Assembly (NCBI RefSeq): GCF_014651675.1 | Contig: NZ_BMXI01000011.1 | Coordinates: 62,001-126,000 of the forward strand | DNA from: Roseibacillus persicicus | GTDB taxonomy: Bacteria; Verrucomicrobiota; Verrucomicrobiia; Verrucomicrobiales; Akkermansiaceae | Direction: 5' to 3' | DNA: 64,000 nt | In this document: positions 25,385 through 34,680 of the stretch, piece by piece | Numbering within the stretch: the first letter of the stretch is position 1 | Layout of the letters: the number at the start of each line of letters is the position of its first letter | The notes under the pieces: generated by a model | Seen by the model: the letters and a program-made list of their open reading frames with translations, nothing else | What the model was told of the DNA's origin: nothing | Database searches by the model: none | Made by a program: the position numbers and the translations under genes

Positions 25385-26152
25385 TTAGTTGCGGTATTCC
25401 TTCTGAGCGACGGGGAGGAATTCGCGCAAAGCGGCAATGCGGGTTTCGTTGAGGGGGTGGGTGCGGAGGAACTCGGCGCCCTGACTGCCGTTGGCATTGT
25501 TGTAGGCCGCAAAGCGTTGCCACATGGCGACCGCCTCGTTGGGATCGTAGCCTGCGCGGGCCATGAAGAGGGTGCCGATGCGATCGGCTTCCAGCTCCTG
25601 GGAGCGGGAGAAGGTCAGGCCGAAGGCAATGTTGCCCGCGCTGCCGAGTAGCTGGGTGGCAGACTCCGCGCTTTCGCCCCCGATGATGCTTCCCAAGACC
25701 GCTGCGCCCAGACCGATGCCGGTCTGATTCTTGATACGGGCATCCGCGTGATTGGAGGTCACGTGCGCAATTTCGTGGGCCAGGACCGTGGCGAGGCCCG
25801 CGTCGTTTTGGGTGATTTGGAAAAGCCCCGAATTGACGCCCACTTTTCCGCCGGGAAGGGCGAAGGCATTGGGGGTGGAGTCTTCAAAGACCACGAACTC
25901 CCATTGGGCGTTGGGCAGGTTGATGACTTGGGTCAATCGACTGGCCACCCGATTGACCTGGCTGCGGTAGGTCGCATTGGTGGAAAGGCGCTTGGAGGCC
26001 TTCATCTGTTTGAAGGCTTGCGCGCCTTGTGTCACGAGAGTGGGTGAAGAGGGGCGGATAGCAACCGAACCATTAGGCCCCAAGGCGCTGGGAGCGGCAC
26101 AGGACAGGATCGCGAGGGGAAGGGCAAGGGGGAGATAACGCCGGAAAATCAT
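25385..26152 (-). CDS. M48-family zinc metallopeptidase lipoprotein
   Basis: 255 residues. The N-terminus ends in a lipobox-like 'AILSC', so Cys18 is probably lipidated. The zinc site is H126-E127-x-x-H130 in 'LAHEIAH', with the third ligand Glu in 'SQELEADRIG'. Similar to LoiP/YcaL and the peptidase part of BepA, which act in outer-membrane and periplasmic protein quality control. No TPR domain follows, unlike BepA. First gene of the operon with tsaD and the HAD phosphatase. Confidence 0.92.
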   Translation of the reverse strand: MIFRRYLPLALPLAILSCAAPSALGPNGSVAIRPSSPTLVTQGAQAFKQMKASKRLSTNATYRSQVNRVASRLTQVINLPNAQWEFVVFEDSTPNAFALPGGKVGVNSGLFQITQNDAGLATVLAHEIAHVTSNHADARIKNQTGIGLGAAVLGSIIGGESAESATQLLGSAGNIAFGLTFSRSQELEADRIGTLFMARAGYDPNEAVAMWQRFAAYNNANGSQGAEFLRTHPLNETRIAALREFLPVAQKEYRN

Positions 26153-26214
26153 ACCGGCAGTGTGCGAGCAGGGGGTGGCACTGTCAATTTTTGGGAACGG
26201 CTTTTTGGCTGCGA

Positions 26215-28431
26215 CTACTTGGCAATTTCGCGGCGAACACCGTCGATAATCTCCGAGGCCGCGGCGAAGCTAGCAACCTTTTCACCATCTTTTAAAAGCA
26301 CCCCGGCCGAGCCTCCCAAGGGGGAAAGTTCCCGTAGCGAATCGCCTTCGATAGTGACTGCGACGCAATCGAATTCGGCCGTCGCCAGAGGGTTCATCAA
26401 GGTCGCTTTCTCATTGGAAGCCGCGTCTTTGGAAAGGACCAGGACGTAACCATCGAAGTTGTTGATTGCGGCATAGAGGTAGTCGGTGTGGACCACTGGC
26501 AAGAACTTCAGGCTACTGGTCAGGTAGGGAGTGATCTCTTCCAGGACTGGCGCGAGTTTGGTGTGTTCGAATCCCAGGGAGGCCATTCGAGTGAGGACTC
26601 CGTAGGCGGTGCCCCATAGAGATGGACCGAAGATCATGGACTCGCCATGGCTTGGGAAGGTGAGAACTTGCTCGTCGACAGCTCTTTCCAGCAGTCGGTG
26701 TTTTTCGTTGGTAAACTCTTCTAACAGAATGGTGGAAAGCTGGCTCGCGGTTTGCAGGAGATCGGGATTCCAGCTGACCCGATACCATTCCAGAAGGGCG
26801 TCGATAGTCAGGGCGTAATCGGATCCGAAGCCGGGCACCGCTCGATTTCCCTCTTGGCTGGGAATGCGCAGGAGGTGTCCGTCTTCCTGTTGAAAGCGGG
26901 TCAGGATCTCGTTCCCCAGACTCTCGACCGCGGCCAAAGTAGCGGGAGAGGGATTGGAGGACTGAGCGCGCGACAGGGCGGTGAGGAGGCGGGCCTTGGT
27001 GGTTAGAACGGACGTGCCTTCGACAAGGGTGCCATCGCTGGCTTGGAGAATTTCGTTGCGGCGAGCGAGGATTTTATCTTTGGCGCTGGCGAGAAGGGCC
27101 TCGGCTTCTTCCGGGCTGCGGTCGGTGGCCCGGGCGAGTTCTTCGCCGAATTTTTTGAGTCCCAGAGTATTGCGTCGGAAGAACTTTCGGGACGGGTCGT
27201 CGGGATTGGGCACATTGCCGAGGGCCCGTAGTTGGAAGGCGGACTTGGCGATTGCCAGTTCATCTTCGCTTAGGATTTTGGAAAGCTCGTCGATACTCCA
27301 GACATAGCCGAGGTCCTCGGTTTCGCCGGGGCGCACGGCGTAGTTTGAGAGGGGACGGTTGGCCAAGGCGTCGAGGAGATCCCGCACCGCGCGTTCGGTC
27401 GCCGGGGTCTGTGGGCTGCTGGTCATGGCCGATAGCATTTCCGCTTGGGTTTCGAGCTTTTTGCTCAAGGCGGGAATCGCAAAGGTGCGGCTGCTTCGGC
27501 GAACGAAGAAGTAGTTGTCAAGGGGATCGCGAATGGCTGATTGAACGAGGAGTTTGATGGAGTCTCGGGTCGCTTCGGTGGCAGTTTCTCTCAGGCGGGG
27601 AGGGCAGGCCGGATGGTGGGCGATGCGAGCCAAGGTCGTAATCAAATGCCCGGGCGGAATGCCCCCGGTATTGTCGAAGGCTTGATTGAGATTATCGTAG
27701 AGATCACAAAGGGACTGGGCCGCGAGGAAGAGCTCCGAAAGGGTGGCCTGGCTCGCTTGTTCTTCCGCTTCCTCGGTTAAGGTCAATGCCTTGTCGATTC
27801 GATCAAGACGCCCATCATTGTCGTAGCGGCTGTTCTCGATCACGTAGCGGTTGGACTTCTCCCGGATGGCTTGCACCGTGTTCTGGGCATTGCGAAATCC
27901 TAAAAGAAAGTCGTCTCCGCTTCTGGCGTTGATCGGAATCCAAGCGACCGGGTTGCCCTCGTGGCTGAGCCAGAGGAGGTAGGGGAATGAGATGGGGTCC
28001 CGGCGCTCGTTGGAGAGAAGGTAGCAAGCGAGCGTGAGCGAAGGGTCGCTTTCAGAATCAGCGAGAGCAGGCAAATAGTCCTCGTTGATCTCCTGACCGA
28101 ACTTGCTTTCCAATTGGGTGAGCAGAGATTGGGAAAGGGGGTGGACGGTGGAGCCCACGAAGACGAAAATCATCTTTTGCGAGTCGTGGGCTTGTTCGAG
28201 GATGTCGGTGGACCAGGGTTGCCAATTGATCTTGGACGTCGCCTGTTTGCGCAGAAAACTGGTGGGCTCGGTCGCGAGACCGTTGCGGCTCAGCTCGGGG
28301 ACCTTGATGGGTGCGGTTTCGAAGAATTCAGTATTCTCAGGTTCTTCGACGACCTCGGCTTTGTCATTCTCCTTGCAAGCTGATAGACCGATCAAAAGAG
28401 CTATCGAAGGGAGAACAAGGGGAAATTTCAC
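26215..28431 (-). CDS. DUF255/YyaL-like lipoprotein: degenerate thioredoxin domain plus helical barrel
   Basis: 738 residues from GTG 28431, chosen because it opens a lipoprotein signal peptide (lipobox 'LSAC', Cys19); the longer frame to 28596 would cross the divergent ParA start. Residues ~60-190 resemble the thioredoxin-like domain of the Spermatogenesis-associated protein 20/YyaL family ('INWQPWS', 'KMIFVFVGSTVHPLSQSL'), but the usual CxxC is replaced, so redox activity is unlikely. The rest is a (alpha/alpha)6-type helical region ('EDGHLLRIP', 'GFGSDYALTIDALLEWYRV', 'DEQVLTFPSHGESMIFGPS'). The biochemical role of the family is not established. Confidence 0.75.
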   Translation of the reverse strand: MKFPLVLPSIALLIGLSACKENDKAEVVEEPENTEFFETAPIKVPELSRNGLATEPTSFLRKQATSKINWQPWSTDILEQAHDSQKMIFVFVGSTVHPLSQSLLTQLESKFGQEINEDYLPALADSESDPSLTLACYLLSNERRDPISFPYLLWLSHEGNPVAWIPINARSGDDFLLGFRNAQNTVQAIREKSNRYVIENSRYDNDGRLDRIDKALTLTEEAEEQASQATLSELFLAAQSLCDLYDNLNQAFDNTGGIPPGHLITTLARIAHHPACPPRLRETATEATRDSIKLLVQSAIRDPLDNYFFVRRSSRTFAIPALSKKLETQAEMLSAMTSSPQTPATERAVRDLLDALANRPLSNYAVRPGETEDLGYVWSIDELSKILSEDELAIAKSAFQLRALGNVPNPDDPSRKFFRRNTLGLKKFGEELARATDRSPEEAEALLASAKDKILARRNEILQASDGTLVEGTSVLTTKARLLTALSRAQSSNPSPATLAAVESLGNEILTRFQQEDGHLLRIPSQEGNRAVPGFGSDYALTIDALLEWYRVSWNPDLLQTASQLSTILLEEFTNEKHRLLERAVDEQVLTFPSHGESMIFGPSLWGTAYGVLTRMASLGFEHTKLAPVLEEITPYLTSSLKFLPVVHTDYLYAAINNFDGYVLVLSKDAASNEKATLMNPLATAEFDCVAVTIEGDSLRELSPLGGSAGVLLKDGEKVASFAAASEIIDGVRREIAK

Positions 28432-28534
28432 CCTTCTTTGATGACAACTCAGCTCAGGAATGTCAACGGCATCCCGTTGCCCAAGAAAATGCTTTTTAGA
28501 TAGGCCCGGCTGCACAAGTATTCCGTCTAACGAA

Positions 28535-29314
28535 GTGATTACGATAGCTGTATCGAGCCAAAAAGGGGGAGTCGGGAAAACGACCCTCTGCATCAATCTT
28601 GCGCACTCTTTTGCCCGAAACGGGCGAAAGACCTTGTTGGTGGATGCCGATCCCCAGGGGTCGGTCGGGCTGTCTTTGACCCGGCAGTCCCGTGTCCTGC
28701 CCGGGTTCTATGATTTGATGGCTGATCCGGTCTACCCCATCGATCGGTTGATTGTGCCTACCCGGCTGGAGACCCTGAGTTTGGTCGCGGCGGGGCAAAC
28801 CAGCGACTATGAGCTGGGCGGAGGGGAGATGGGTGTCACCCTCCATCGGGTTCGCGAGTTTCTACGCAGTGTGGAGGGCAAGGGCTATGAGGTCTGTATC
28901 GTCGATACCGCGGCTGGTCTCTTTGGCGCGACTGCGGATGTCTTGTCTGCTTCTTCGGCGGTTATCATTCCGCAGCAGGCCGAGCCGCTGGGTATTCGAT
29001 CCGTGCCAAAGCTGATGTCGGTTCTTGCCCGCATGAGGGTGGTCAATCCCGAGTTGTCGGTTTTGGGCCTTTTGCTGACCATGATGCAGCCGGGCTTGGC
29101 TGAGAGTCGCGAGGCTGCTCAGTCCTTGAAGGACATTCTTCCTTCGGAGCTCCTCTTTCAAACCATGATTCCCCGGGATGATCTTTTCATTCGAGCTAGT
29201 GCCCGGGGGCTCCCGGTGGGCGCGATGGAGAACGGAGCGGGAGCGATGGCGGTCTTCGATCGAGTCCGAATGGAGGTGGAGGCTAAGCTAACCGCGATGG
29301 CGCAGAGAAAATGA
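28535..29314 (+). CDS. ParA/MinD-family deviant Walker ATPase
   Basis: 259 residues from GTG 28535, which places the first strand directly before the P-loop. Deviant Walker A KGGVGKTT with the signature first Lys, switch I/A' '[13 protein letters not shown]', and Walker B 'CIVDTAAG'. No N-terminal helix-turn-helix and no ParB gene adjacent, so it is an orphan ParA. Such proteins position plasmids, chemotaxis arrays, carboxysomes or flagella on nucleoid or membrane; no C-terminal MinD-type amphipathic membrane helix is obvious. Its stop codon overlaps by 4 bp the start of the Roadblock-like gene, implying coupled translation and probably a shared function. Confidence 0.9.
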   Translation: MITIAVSSQKGGVGKTTLCINLAHSFARNGRKTLLVDADPQGSVGLSLTRQSRVLPGFYDLMADPVYPIDRLIVPTRLETLSLVAAGQTSDYELGGGEMGVTLHRVREFLRSVEGKGYEVCIVDTAAGLFGATADVLSASSAVIIPQQAEPLGIRSVPKLMSVLARMRVVNPELSVLGLLLTMMQPGLAESREAAQSLKDILPSELLFQTMIPRDDLFIRASARGLPVGAMENGAGAMAVFDRVRMEVEAKLTAMAQRK

Positions 29315-30354
29315 GCGATTCGATTTCAGCTTGGGTGGATAAGGACGAGATGCGGCGCTTGGCCGAGTCTCTCTTGAGCCGTCCTTTCGGGCACGAGTTG
29401 GACCGCCTTGAGGTCGATTTTGGCAGTCAGTTCGAGGGCTTTGCCCGCGAGGTGCAGGCCGAGCCTACCCGGGGATCCGCACCAGTGGCTCCTACGGCCT
29501 TGCCACCTGCTCCGGCAGCCTCGCCCGTAGAGACGACTTCCCAAGCTGCTGTTCAACCCGCTTCCGCGCGACCCGTCTTCTCTGAGGCAGAGGTGCCGGC
29601 GGCCTCGCCCAAGGAGGAAGTGCAGGCGGCTCCGAGTTCGCCAGCGGTGGAGGCGTCGTCGACAAATCCTTCGCCGTCCGTGATGCGGTCTGCGGTCCAG
29701 TTTTTGAAAAAAGCTCAGGCGGAAGGTCGGGCCGGGGGAGTGATTCGAAGTGCCCGTCCCACCCCACCGCCATCCGTTTCTCCGGACGCCGGTGATGAGG
29801 CGGTGAGTGTTTCCTCTCCACCCGTTCAGGAAGCCCGGCCGATTCATTCTCCCTTCCGGCGGGTGAGCGACATCGAGAGTAAGGTCGAGGAGGCCCAGGA
29901 GCCCATAGCCGCGCCTTCCCACCCTCCGATCTCGGTCAATAAGCTCAAGCGTCCTCCTGCACCCTCGGGTGACGACCCGATTTTGGCCCGGGTGATTCAA
30001 TTTGGCAAATGGCTGAAGGGGCCGGTGGGAGTCCGTAACTTTTTCGTTTCTAACAGCGAGGGCAAAATTTTGATCGACGAGCTGTCCAACCCGAAATTGA
30101 TCCAAGTGGCCCGCTCGCTGGCAGGGGCTTCCGGCTCCGGTTCGTCCGGGGAGTCTGAGCTAGGGAGTCTGCATGTCCGTATTGGTGAAGACTCGATTCT
30201 GGAGGTCGTTCCGACGCCCTCGCAGTTTGGTATTTTGATCCTTGGTCTGGTGGTTGAGCATCCGCTGCCCGAGGATCTGATTCACGAGATCCGAAAAGGC
30301 CTCGAGGAGGTGGCGAATGCTCGGCTGATTCGAAGCGCGGCCCGCCGTTCTTGA
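29311..30354 (+). CDS. Roadblock/LC7-like protein with long Pro/Ala-rich linker, ParA partner candidate
   Basis: 347 residues. A short N-terminal helical segment (1-55, '[15 protein letters not shown]') is followed by a ~170-residue linker rich in Ala, Pro, Ser and Glu, presumably disordered. The C-terminal ~125 residues ('[21 protein letters not shown]...[15 protein letters not shown]...[19 protein letters not shown]') have the alpha-beta-beta-alpha-beta-beta-beta pattern of Roadblock/LC7 domains. These dimerise and regulate small GTPases such as MglA. No MglA-type GTPase is seen; instead it overlaps a ParA ATPase by 4 bp. The assignment is by pattern and should be tested by profile search. 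Confidence 0.65.
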   Translation: MSDSISAWVDKDEMRRLAESLLSRPFGHELDRLEVDFGSQFEGFAREVQAEPTRGSAPVAPTALPPAPAASPVETTSQAAVQPASARPVFSEAEVPAASPKEEVQAAPSSPAVEASSTNPSPSVMRSAVQFLKKAQAEGRAGGVIRSARPTPPPSVSPDAGDEAVSVSSPPVQEARPIHSPFRRVSDIESKVEEAQEPIAAPSHPPISVNKLKRPPAPSGDDPILARVIQFGKWLKGPVGVRNFFVSNSEGKILIDELSNPKLIQVARSLAGASGSGSSGESELGSLHVRIGEDSILEVVPTPSQFGILILGLVVEHPLPEDLIHEIRKGLEEVANARLIRSAARRS

Positions 30355-30684
30355 GCCGCTGGTCTCGGGCGAGGTGAATGGCGCTACTGACTTTTCCCGG
30401 AGAGCTAGCGAACTTCGATTGAAGGGGGGCTCAAAACGAGCGTGGCAAATTTTGATAGCGAAAAGTCGGAATATTTATAACTTGATTGATTTCCATTAAA
30501 TTGCAGAAAGTGTTGTTTTGTTGGATGTTAATGTGTCATAAATGTCTATGTCAGTGAGCGTTGCCGCTGGCGTGCAGACTAGGATGAATCGAGGGTTCTC
30601 TTGCTTTTGCCAGTTTTCAAACCTTAGGGGAAGAGAATGGGGATAGGCGGGGCGACTTGGTTTTTCTCAAATCTGAAACCCAAC
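30355..30684. other. intergenic region, no gene recognised
   Basis: About 330 bases with an AT-rich stretch around 30460-30560. An upstream ATG at 30637 is in frame with the next gene but would precede its signal peptide. I see no RNA gene, clear terminator or strong promoter pair. Confidence 0.5.
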
Positions 30685-31212
30685 ATGACCATGCAAAATC
30701 AAGTATCGCATATGATAGCTATTGTGGCTGCCCTTTCTCTGGGTTCTTCAGGGAGTTGGGGGCAGGAAGGCCGGCAGTTGAGCCGGGAGGAACTCTTGGC
30801 GGCCCGGGCGGCTTCTGAAGCTCGTCAGGCCAAGTTGAAGCCCAGCGTGCCCAAGGAAAATAAATCGCATCCCACCCAATCCGGAATCCTGGACCGCTCG
30901 ACCATCATCGTCAGCGAGCGCCATTGGACCTGTGTGCCAAAAGGCGCCGTGTTGTATGCCGCACCCGAGCACAAGAATCGGCTCGGGGCAGAGTCGAAAG
31001 GGACGTATCTCGATTTCAACCGGTTCATCGAGCGCAATCGTGGTTGGTTGGTGACCTATGGAGTTTCACTGCAGCAGGCTCGGGGAAAGTCTCCCATCTC
31101 GGAGGACACTCGGAAGAGCTTTGCCACGTGTGGACGGACCGTTATCTCAGTTTTCAGGGGGGGGCCGATCTCGACCCGGCCCTATCAAGAGGAAGAGGTA
31201 GTCGTTAAATAG
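30685..31212 (+). CDS. Secreted protein of unknown function
   Basis: About 175 residues. The N-terminus has a signal-peptide-like stretch ('IAIVAALSLGSSGSWG'), then a charged helical segment ('SREELLAARAASEARQAKL') and a C-terminal region with 'VPKGAVLYAAPEHKNRL' and 'YLDFNRFIERNRGWLVTY', which might be a small SH3-like or all-beta domain. ATG 30685 is chosen; 30691 and 30712 are also possible. It is 19 bp upstream of another secreted protein, and both read in the same direction as the ParA/Roadblock pair. I do not recognise the family. Confidence 0.65.
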   Translation: MTMQNQVSHMIAIVAALSLGSSGSWGQEGRQLSREELLAARAASEARQAKLKPSVPKENKSHPTQSGILDRSTIIVSERHWTCVPKGAVLYAAPEHKNRLGAESKGTYLDFNRFIERNRGWLVTYGVSLQQARGKSPISEDTRKSFATCGRTVISVFRGGPISTRPYQEEEVVVK

Positions 31213-31231
31213 TCGGAACAGGAACAACACT

Positions 31232-32458
31232 ATGAAAACGAATTGCTTTCGCCTGGTTGCGGGCGGATTTCTCCTGGTTATTCCCGGGTATCTGGGAGCT
31301 CAAGCCGGATACACCAATGTCATTGAGATGGTTGAGCTCAGCACGGACGACAACCCGCCCTTGATTTGGCGGATGCCAGGCACCGTGCCGAGCCAAGGCT
31401 ACGATCATCTCATTGGCGAACCCGTGCCAGAAGGGGGCGCGGTCTTCATTCTGTCAACGATTCAATCCCAGCCTTCTTTTATGGATTGGTATCTCGATCA
31501 AGTTGCGGTCGGGACCTATCTTCCCCGGGCGGAAGTGACGGTGCGAACGCATGATACGGAGTCGACGACGCTCCGAGTGCGTGCGGATCGTCCGATTGAG
31601 TTGGAGGTGACTGTGAGCGGTCTTTTCGAGGAAGGTTCGCTTGAGATCGACCCCTCGGCGGTGCAGTTGGCGGCGCGCGAGGTTCGGCTTCAGCGCTTTT
31701 CCGAAGCGTACCCCGAGCACTCCAATTCTTTACCGGGCAACGAAGTTAGCAGTCCGGCTCATACCGAATTGTCTCTCGTGGGGAATGGGACCTTTCCTTT
31801 GGATGCCGGCGACTTGACCTTCTACTCTACCTTGAGCCCCGACAGGCCGGAAAAGGCGAGAGGGGAAGAGCACTTTGTGGTTCGCTCTCTGGCAGATGCT
31901 GGTTTTGCAGGGGCCGCCCTTGAGGAAGTCGCGGTTCAGGTGTGGCCGGTTTGGGGGTGTAAGATGGAGGGAATGGAGGACCCAACCTTCCTGCCCTACG
32001 AGTTCACTGGAAGTCTGGGCCAACAGGTGGCGCGGCCGGAGGAACCGGTGTATCCAGAGGAGGACTACGCGGGGGCGCCGGACAAGGTGACCTATCAAGG
32101 GGCACCTCCGGAGATCACTTTCTCTTGGTATGATCTTTATCCCTCGACGACTGTCGGAATCATCATCAACGATGCGGCCAAACCGTATCCCTGGGGTGGA
32201 AGTTGGGTTGGTGGAACGAGCAAGGTTTTCAACGAAGACAGTTGCCACGACTACTCGATTACCGTGACCGACTGGGGTGAAATCTTCTCCGGCCCGGGAC
32301 GATATGCGATCTGGATGGTGACCTACACCCCGGGGATCGGTTGGGAAGTCGGAGGGCAGTATGACTCCAACGGCAACCTCACTCAGGGGGGATGGGTGGT
32401 GCCAATTGCCCGTTCAGCCATCGGGGTGAGGGCCTCGATTATGAGCCTTAATGAATGA
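31232..32458 (+). CDS. Secreted protein of unknown function, beta-rich
   Basis: 408 residues with a signal peptide ('LVAGGFLLVIPGYLGAQA'). The first third ('VTVRTHDTESTTLRVRADRPIELEVTVSGLF') looks like immunoglobulin-like beta sandwiches; later parts are rich in Tyr, Trp, Pro and Gly ('SWYDLYPSTTVGIIIND', 'YPWGGSWVGGTS'). Two Cys (one in 'VWGCKM', one in 'EDSCHDY') could pair. No enzymatic motif seen. Probably cotranscribed with the gene before it; converges with a 4-bp gap on the next gene. Confidence 0.65.
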   Translation: MKTNCFRLVAGGFLLVIPGYLGAQAGYTNVIEMVELSTDDNPPLIWRMPGTVPSQGYDHLIGEPVPEGGAVFILSTIQSQPSFMDWYLDQVAVGTYLPRAEVTVRTHDTESTTLRVRADRPIELEVTVSGLFEEGSLEIDPSAVQLAAREVRLQRFSEAYPEHSNSLPGNEVSSPAHTELSLVGNGTFPLDAGDLTFYSTLSPDRPEKARGEEHFVVRSLADAGFAGAALEEVAVQVWPVWGCKMEGMEDPTFLPYEFTGSLGQQVARPEEPVYPEEDYAGAPDKVTYQGAPPEITFSWYDLYPSTTVGIIINDAAKPYPWGGSWVGGTSKVFNEDSCHDYSITVTDWGEIFSGPGRYAIWMVTYTPGIGWEVGGQYDSNGNLTQGGWVVPIARSAIGVRASIMSLNE

Positions 32459-32462
32459 AGGA

Positions 32463-33344
32463 TTACTTCTCTTCTCCCAGAAACTCGCTGAGCTTCACCT
32501 TCAAGAGCTCCCGGCGGGTGGACGGCTTCTTGGTGAGGCGTTGGAAGCGCTCGTCTTCGAAGAGAGCTTGAAAGTCGTAATCTTTACAGAGTTTCCTCAA
32601 GTCATCTCCGGTTAGGGTCACCGCGTTGATCTCCGGGATCTTGAAGACTTCTTTGTTCTCCTCAGTCTGCAGGGCTTTCGCGAGGTCGGCTTTGTCTCCC
32701 GAGATGATGATGAGCTTTGCGAGATTCAAGCGGGCGCGGTAGTCCGAGGTATTCAGCAGATCGATTTTCTCCTGCCAGGTGGCAATGGGGGAGTCGTCGA
32801 GCCATTGCTTGGCTTGCACGATGAGCGGGGTCTCACCAGCCTTTTCCGCCCCCTCGTTGACATAAGTCTGGAGGTGCTCCAGTTCTGCCGCGGTGCCAAA
32901 GTAGCGGAGGGCTGTCATCGCTCCGTAGAGGGCAACGACTCCGAGAAAGAGCCCGAAAATGGGGGCGAGTGGGTTGCGGCTGGTCTTACCTCCTTTGCTC
33001 TCTCCACCGGAGTCGCTGGCAGGCTTCTGTTTCTTCTTGGGCTTGGACTTTCCTGAAATAACCCCGAGGAAAAGTTGGATGAGAACGAGCGCCATGAGAG
33101 CACAAAGTCCACCGGCCAGCAGAGGCATCCAGCCGGCCGCTTCGGGAATAAACTGTTCGATGTAAGGAGGCGACTGGAGGAAGCCGAAAAGGAAGGCAGC
33201 TGCTGCGATCGTCAGGCTAATTAGCATGACAATGGTCTTGATGATGCCCTTGATGATGGAGACGAGGGCGAAGGCGAGCACGATGGCCACCATCGCAATA
33301 GTCAATGCCGTCTGGTCGAGCGGGATCTTGTCGAGAAAGTCCAT
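32463..33344 (-). CDS. CvpA-like integral membrane protein
   Basis: 293 residues. Hydrophobic helices at about 13-32, 35-55, 70-95 and 125-145, separated by a Lys/Ser-rich loop ('KSKPKKKQKPASDSGG'), recall the CvpA/colicin V production family. The C-terminal ~130 residues are soluble and helical ('EEKIDLLNTSDYRAR'-like segments and 'DDLRKLCKDYDFQALFEDERFQRL'), which is longer than in CvpA. ATG 33344 is preferred over 33389. The exact function is unknown. Confidence 0.7.
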   Translation of the reverse strand: MDFLDKIPLDQTALTIAMVAIVLAFALVSIIKGIIKTIVMLISLTIAAAAFLFGFLQSPPYIEQFIPEAAGWMPLLAGGLCALMALVLIQLFLGVISGKSKPKKKQKPASDSGGESKGGKTSRNPLAPIFGLFLGVVALYGAMTALRYFGTAAELEHLQTYVNEGAEKAGETPLIVQAKQWLDDSPIATWQEKIDLLNTSDYRARLNLAKLIIISGDKADLAKALQTEENKEVFKIPEINAVTLTGDDLRKLCKDYDFQALFEDERFQRLTKKPSTRRELLKVKLSEFLGEEK

Positions 33345-33425
33345 GGCAAAAAGCTTATCCGGATTTTCGCAGAGCGAAACCCGAAACAACGTCCTTGGAA
33401 ATCGAACTGGAGACCGAAAGGCTGG

Positions 33426-34514
33426 TCACGCGATCCCGCACTGGGCCCGCTGGCGCAGGAGGTGGTCCAGAACGACCAGGTTGGTCATGGCTTCCACAAT
33501 CGGAACGGCCCGGGGAAGGACGCAGGGGTCGTGGCGACCTTTGCCCTTGAGCTCGGTCTCTTCCTTGGCGGAGGAGACGGTTTCCTGCGAGGTCATGATC
33601 GTCGCGACGGGCTTGAAGGCGGTGCGGAAGACGATGTTTTCGCCATTGGTGATGCCGCCCTGCACTCCACCGGAGTTGTTGGAGCGGGTGCGCACGCGTT
33701 CGCCGTCCATGTAGAAGGGGTCATTGTGCTCGCGGCCGGTGAGGTAGGTGCCGGCAAAGCCCGAGCCCACCTCGAAGCCTTTGGTCGCAGGCAGCGACAT
33801 CATGGCCTTGGCCAAGTCCGCCTCCATGCGGTCGAAGACCGGAGCGCCCAGTCCCGCCGGGCAGTTGCGCACGACGGCTTCCACGACGCCGCCGATGGAG
33901 TTGCCGTCCTTGCGGGTGGCCTTGATGAGTTCGATCATTTCCTCAACCATCGCGGGATCGCCGGTGCGGACGATGTTGGACTCGATCATTTCCGAGGTCA
34001 CCGTCTCGGGATCGACATTGGCCTGCAAGTCTTTCACACGCGAGACCCAGGCAAGGGTCTCCAGTCCGGGCGCGAGGACTTTGAGAACTTCTTTCGCTAC
34101 TGCCGCTGCCGCCACGCGGCCAATGGTTTCGCGGGCCGAGGAGCGACCTCCGCCGTTGGGATTGCGGCGACCGAATTTGGCGTCGTAGGTGTAGTCCGCG
34201 TGGGAGGGACGGTATTTCACCGCCATTTCGTCGTAAGCTCCCGGACGCTGGTCCTTGTTTCGGACGTGGATGGAAATCGGGGTGCCCAAGGTAAAGCCCT
34301 CGTGAATGCCAGAGAGAATCTCGCAAGAGTCCGCCTCGTTACGGGGCGTCACGATCTCCGACTGGCCCGGGCGCCGACGGTCGAGTTCGTGCTGAATCAT
34401 CTCCTGAGTGACCGCGATCCCGGGAGGGCAGCCATCAATGATCACGCCAACCCCTCCGCCATGAGATTCGCCGAAAGTCGTAATTCTAAAAAGGGTTCCG
34501 AAAGTATTGCCCAC
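33426..34514 (-). CDS. aroC: Chorismate synthase
   Basis: Converts EPSP to chorismate with reduced FMN, the last shikimate step. 362 residues. Family signatures are clear: [18 protein letters not shown] at the N-terminus, [52 protein letters not shown], and the C-terminal [15 protein letters not shown] with '[18 protein letters not shown]'. Single gene in this orientation, divergent from the beta-lactamase-like gene. Confidence 0.98.
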   Translation of the reverse strand: MGNTFGTLFRITTFGESHGGGVGVIIDGCPPGIAVTQEMIQHELDRRRPGQSEIVTPRNEADSCEILSGIHEGFTLGTPISIHVRNKDQRPGAYDEMAVKYRPSHADYTYDAKFGRRNPNGGGRSSARETIGRVAAAAVAKEVLKVLAPGLETLAWVSRVKDLQANVDPETVTSEMIESNIVRTGDPAMVEEMIELIKATRKDGNSIGGVVEAVVRNCPAGLGAPVFDRMEADLAKAMMSLPATKGFEVGSGFAGTYLTGREHNDPFYMDGERVRTRSNNSGGVQGGITNGENIVFRTAFKPVATIMTSQETVSSAKEETELKGKGRHDPCVLPRAVPIVEAMTNLVVLDHLLRQRAQCGIA

Positions 34515-34680
34515 GGGCAGACCCTAACGAAATCTCTTCCTTTGGAGAAAGGACATTTCTTAGCAAAGTTCGTGTGCGGATAGTCTGTCGACCAAGAGGT
34601 TGAGGGTGATCCCTCGCATTTGAATGGTCATGGGCAGCCCAGTGTTCCATTCTGGCGCTTCCCGGTTATCAACACTGTTT

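Noticed and set aside
28535-30354. ParAB chromosome partition operon
   Set aside because: The second gene has no ParB/Noc helix-turn-helix or CTP-binding motif, and no parS-like repeats are seen nearby.
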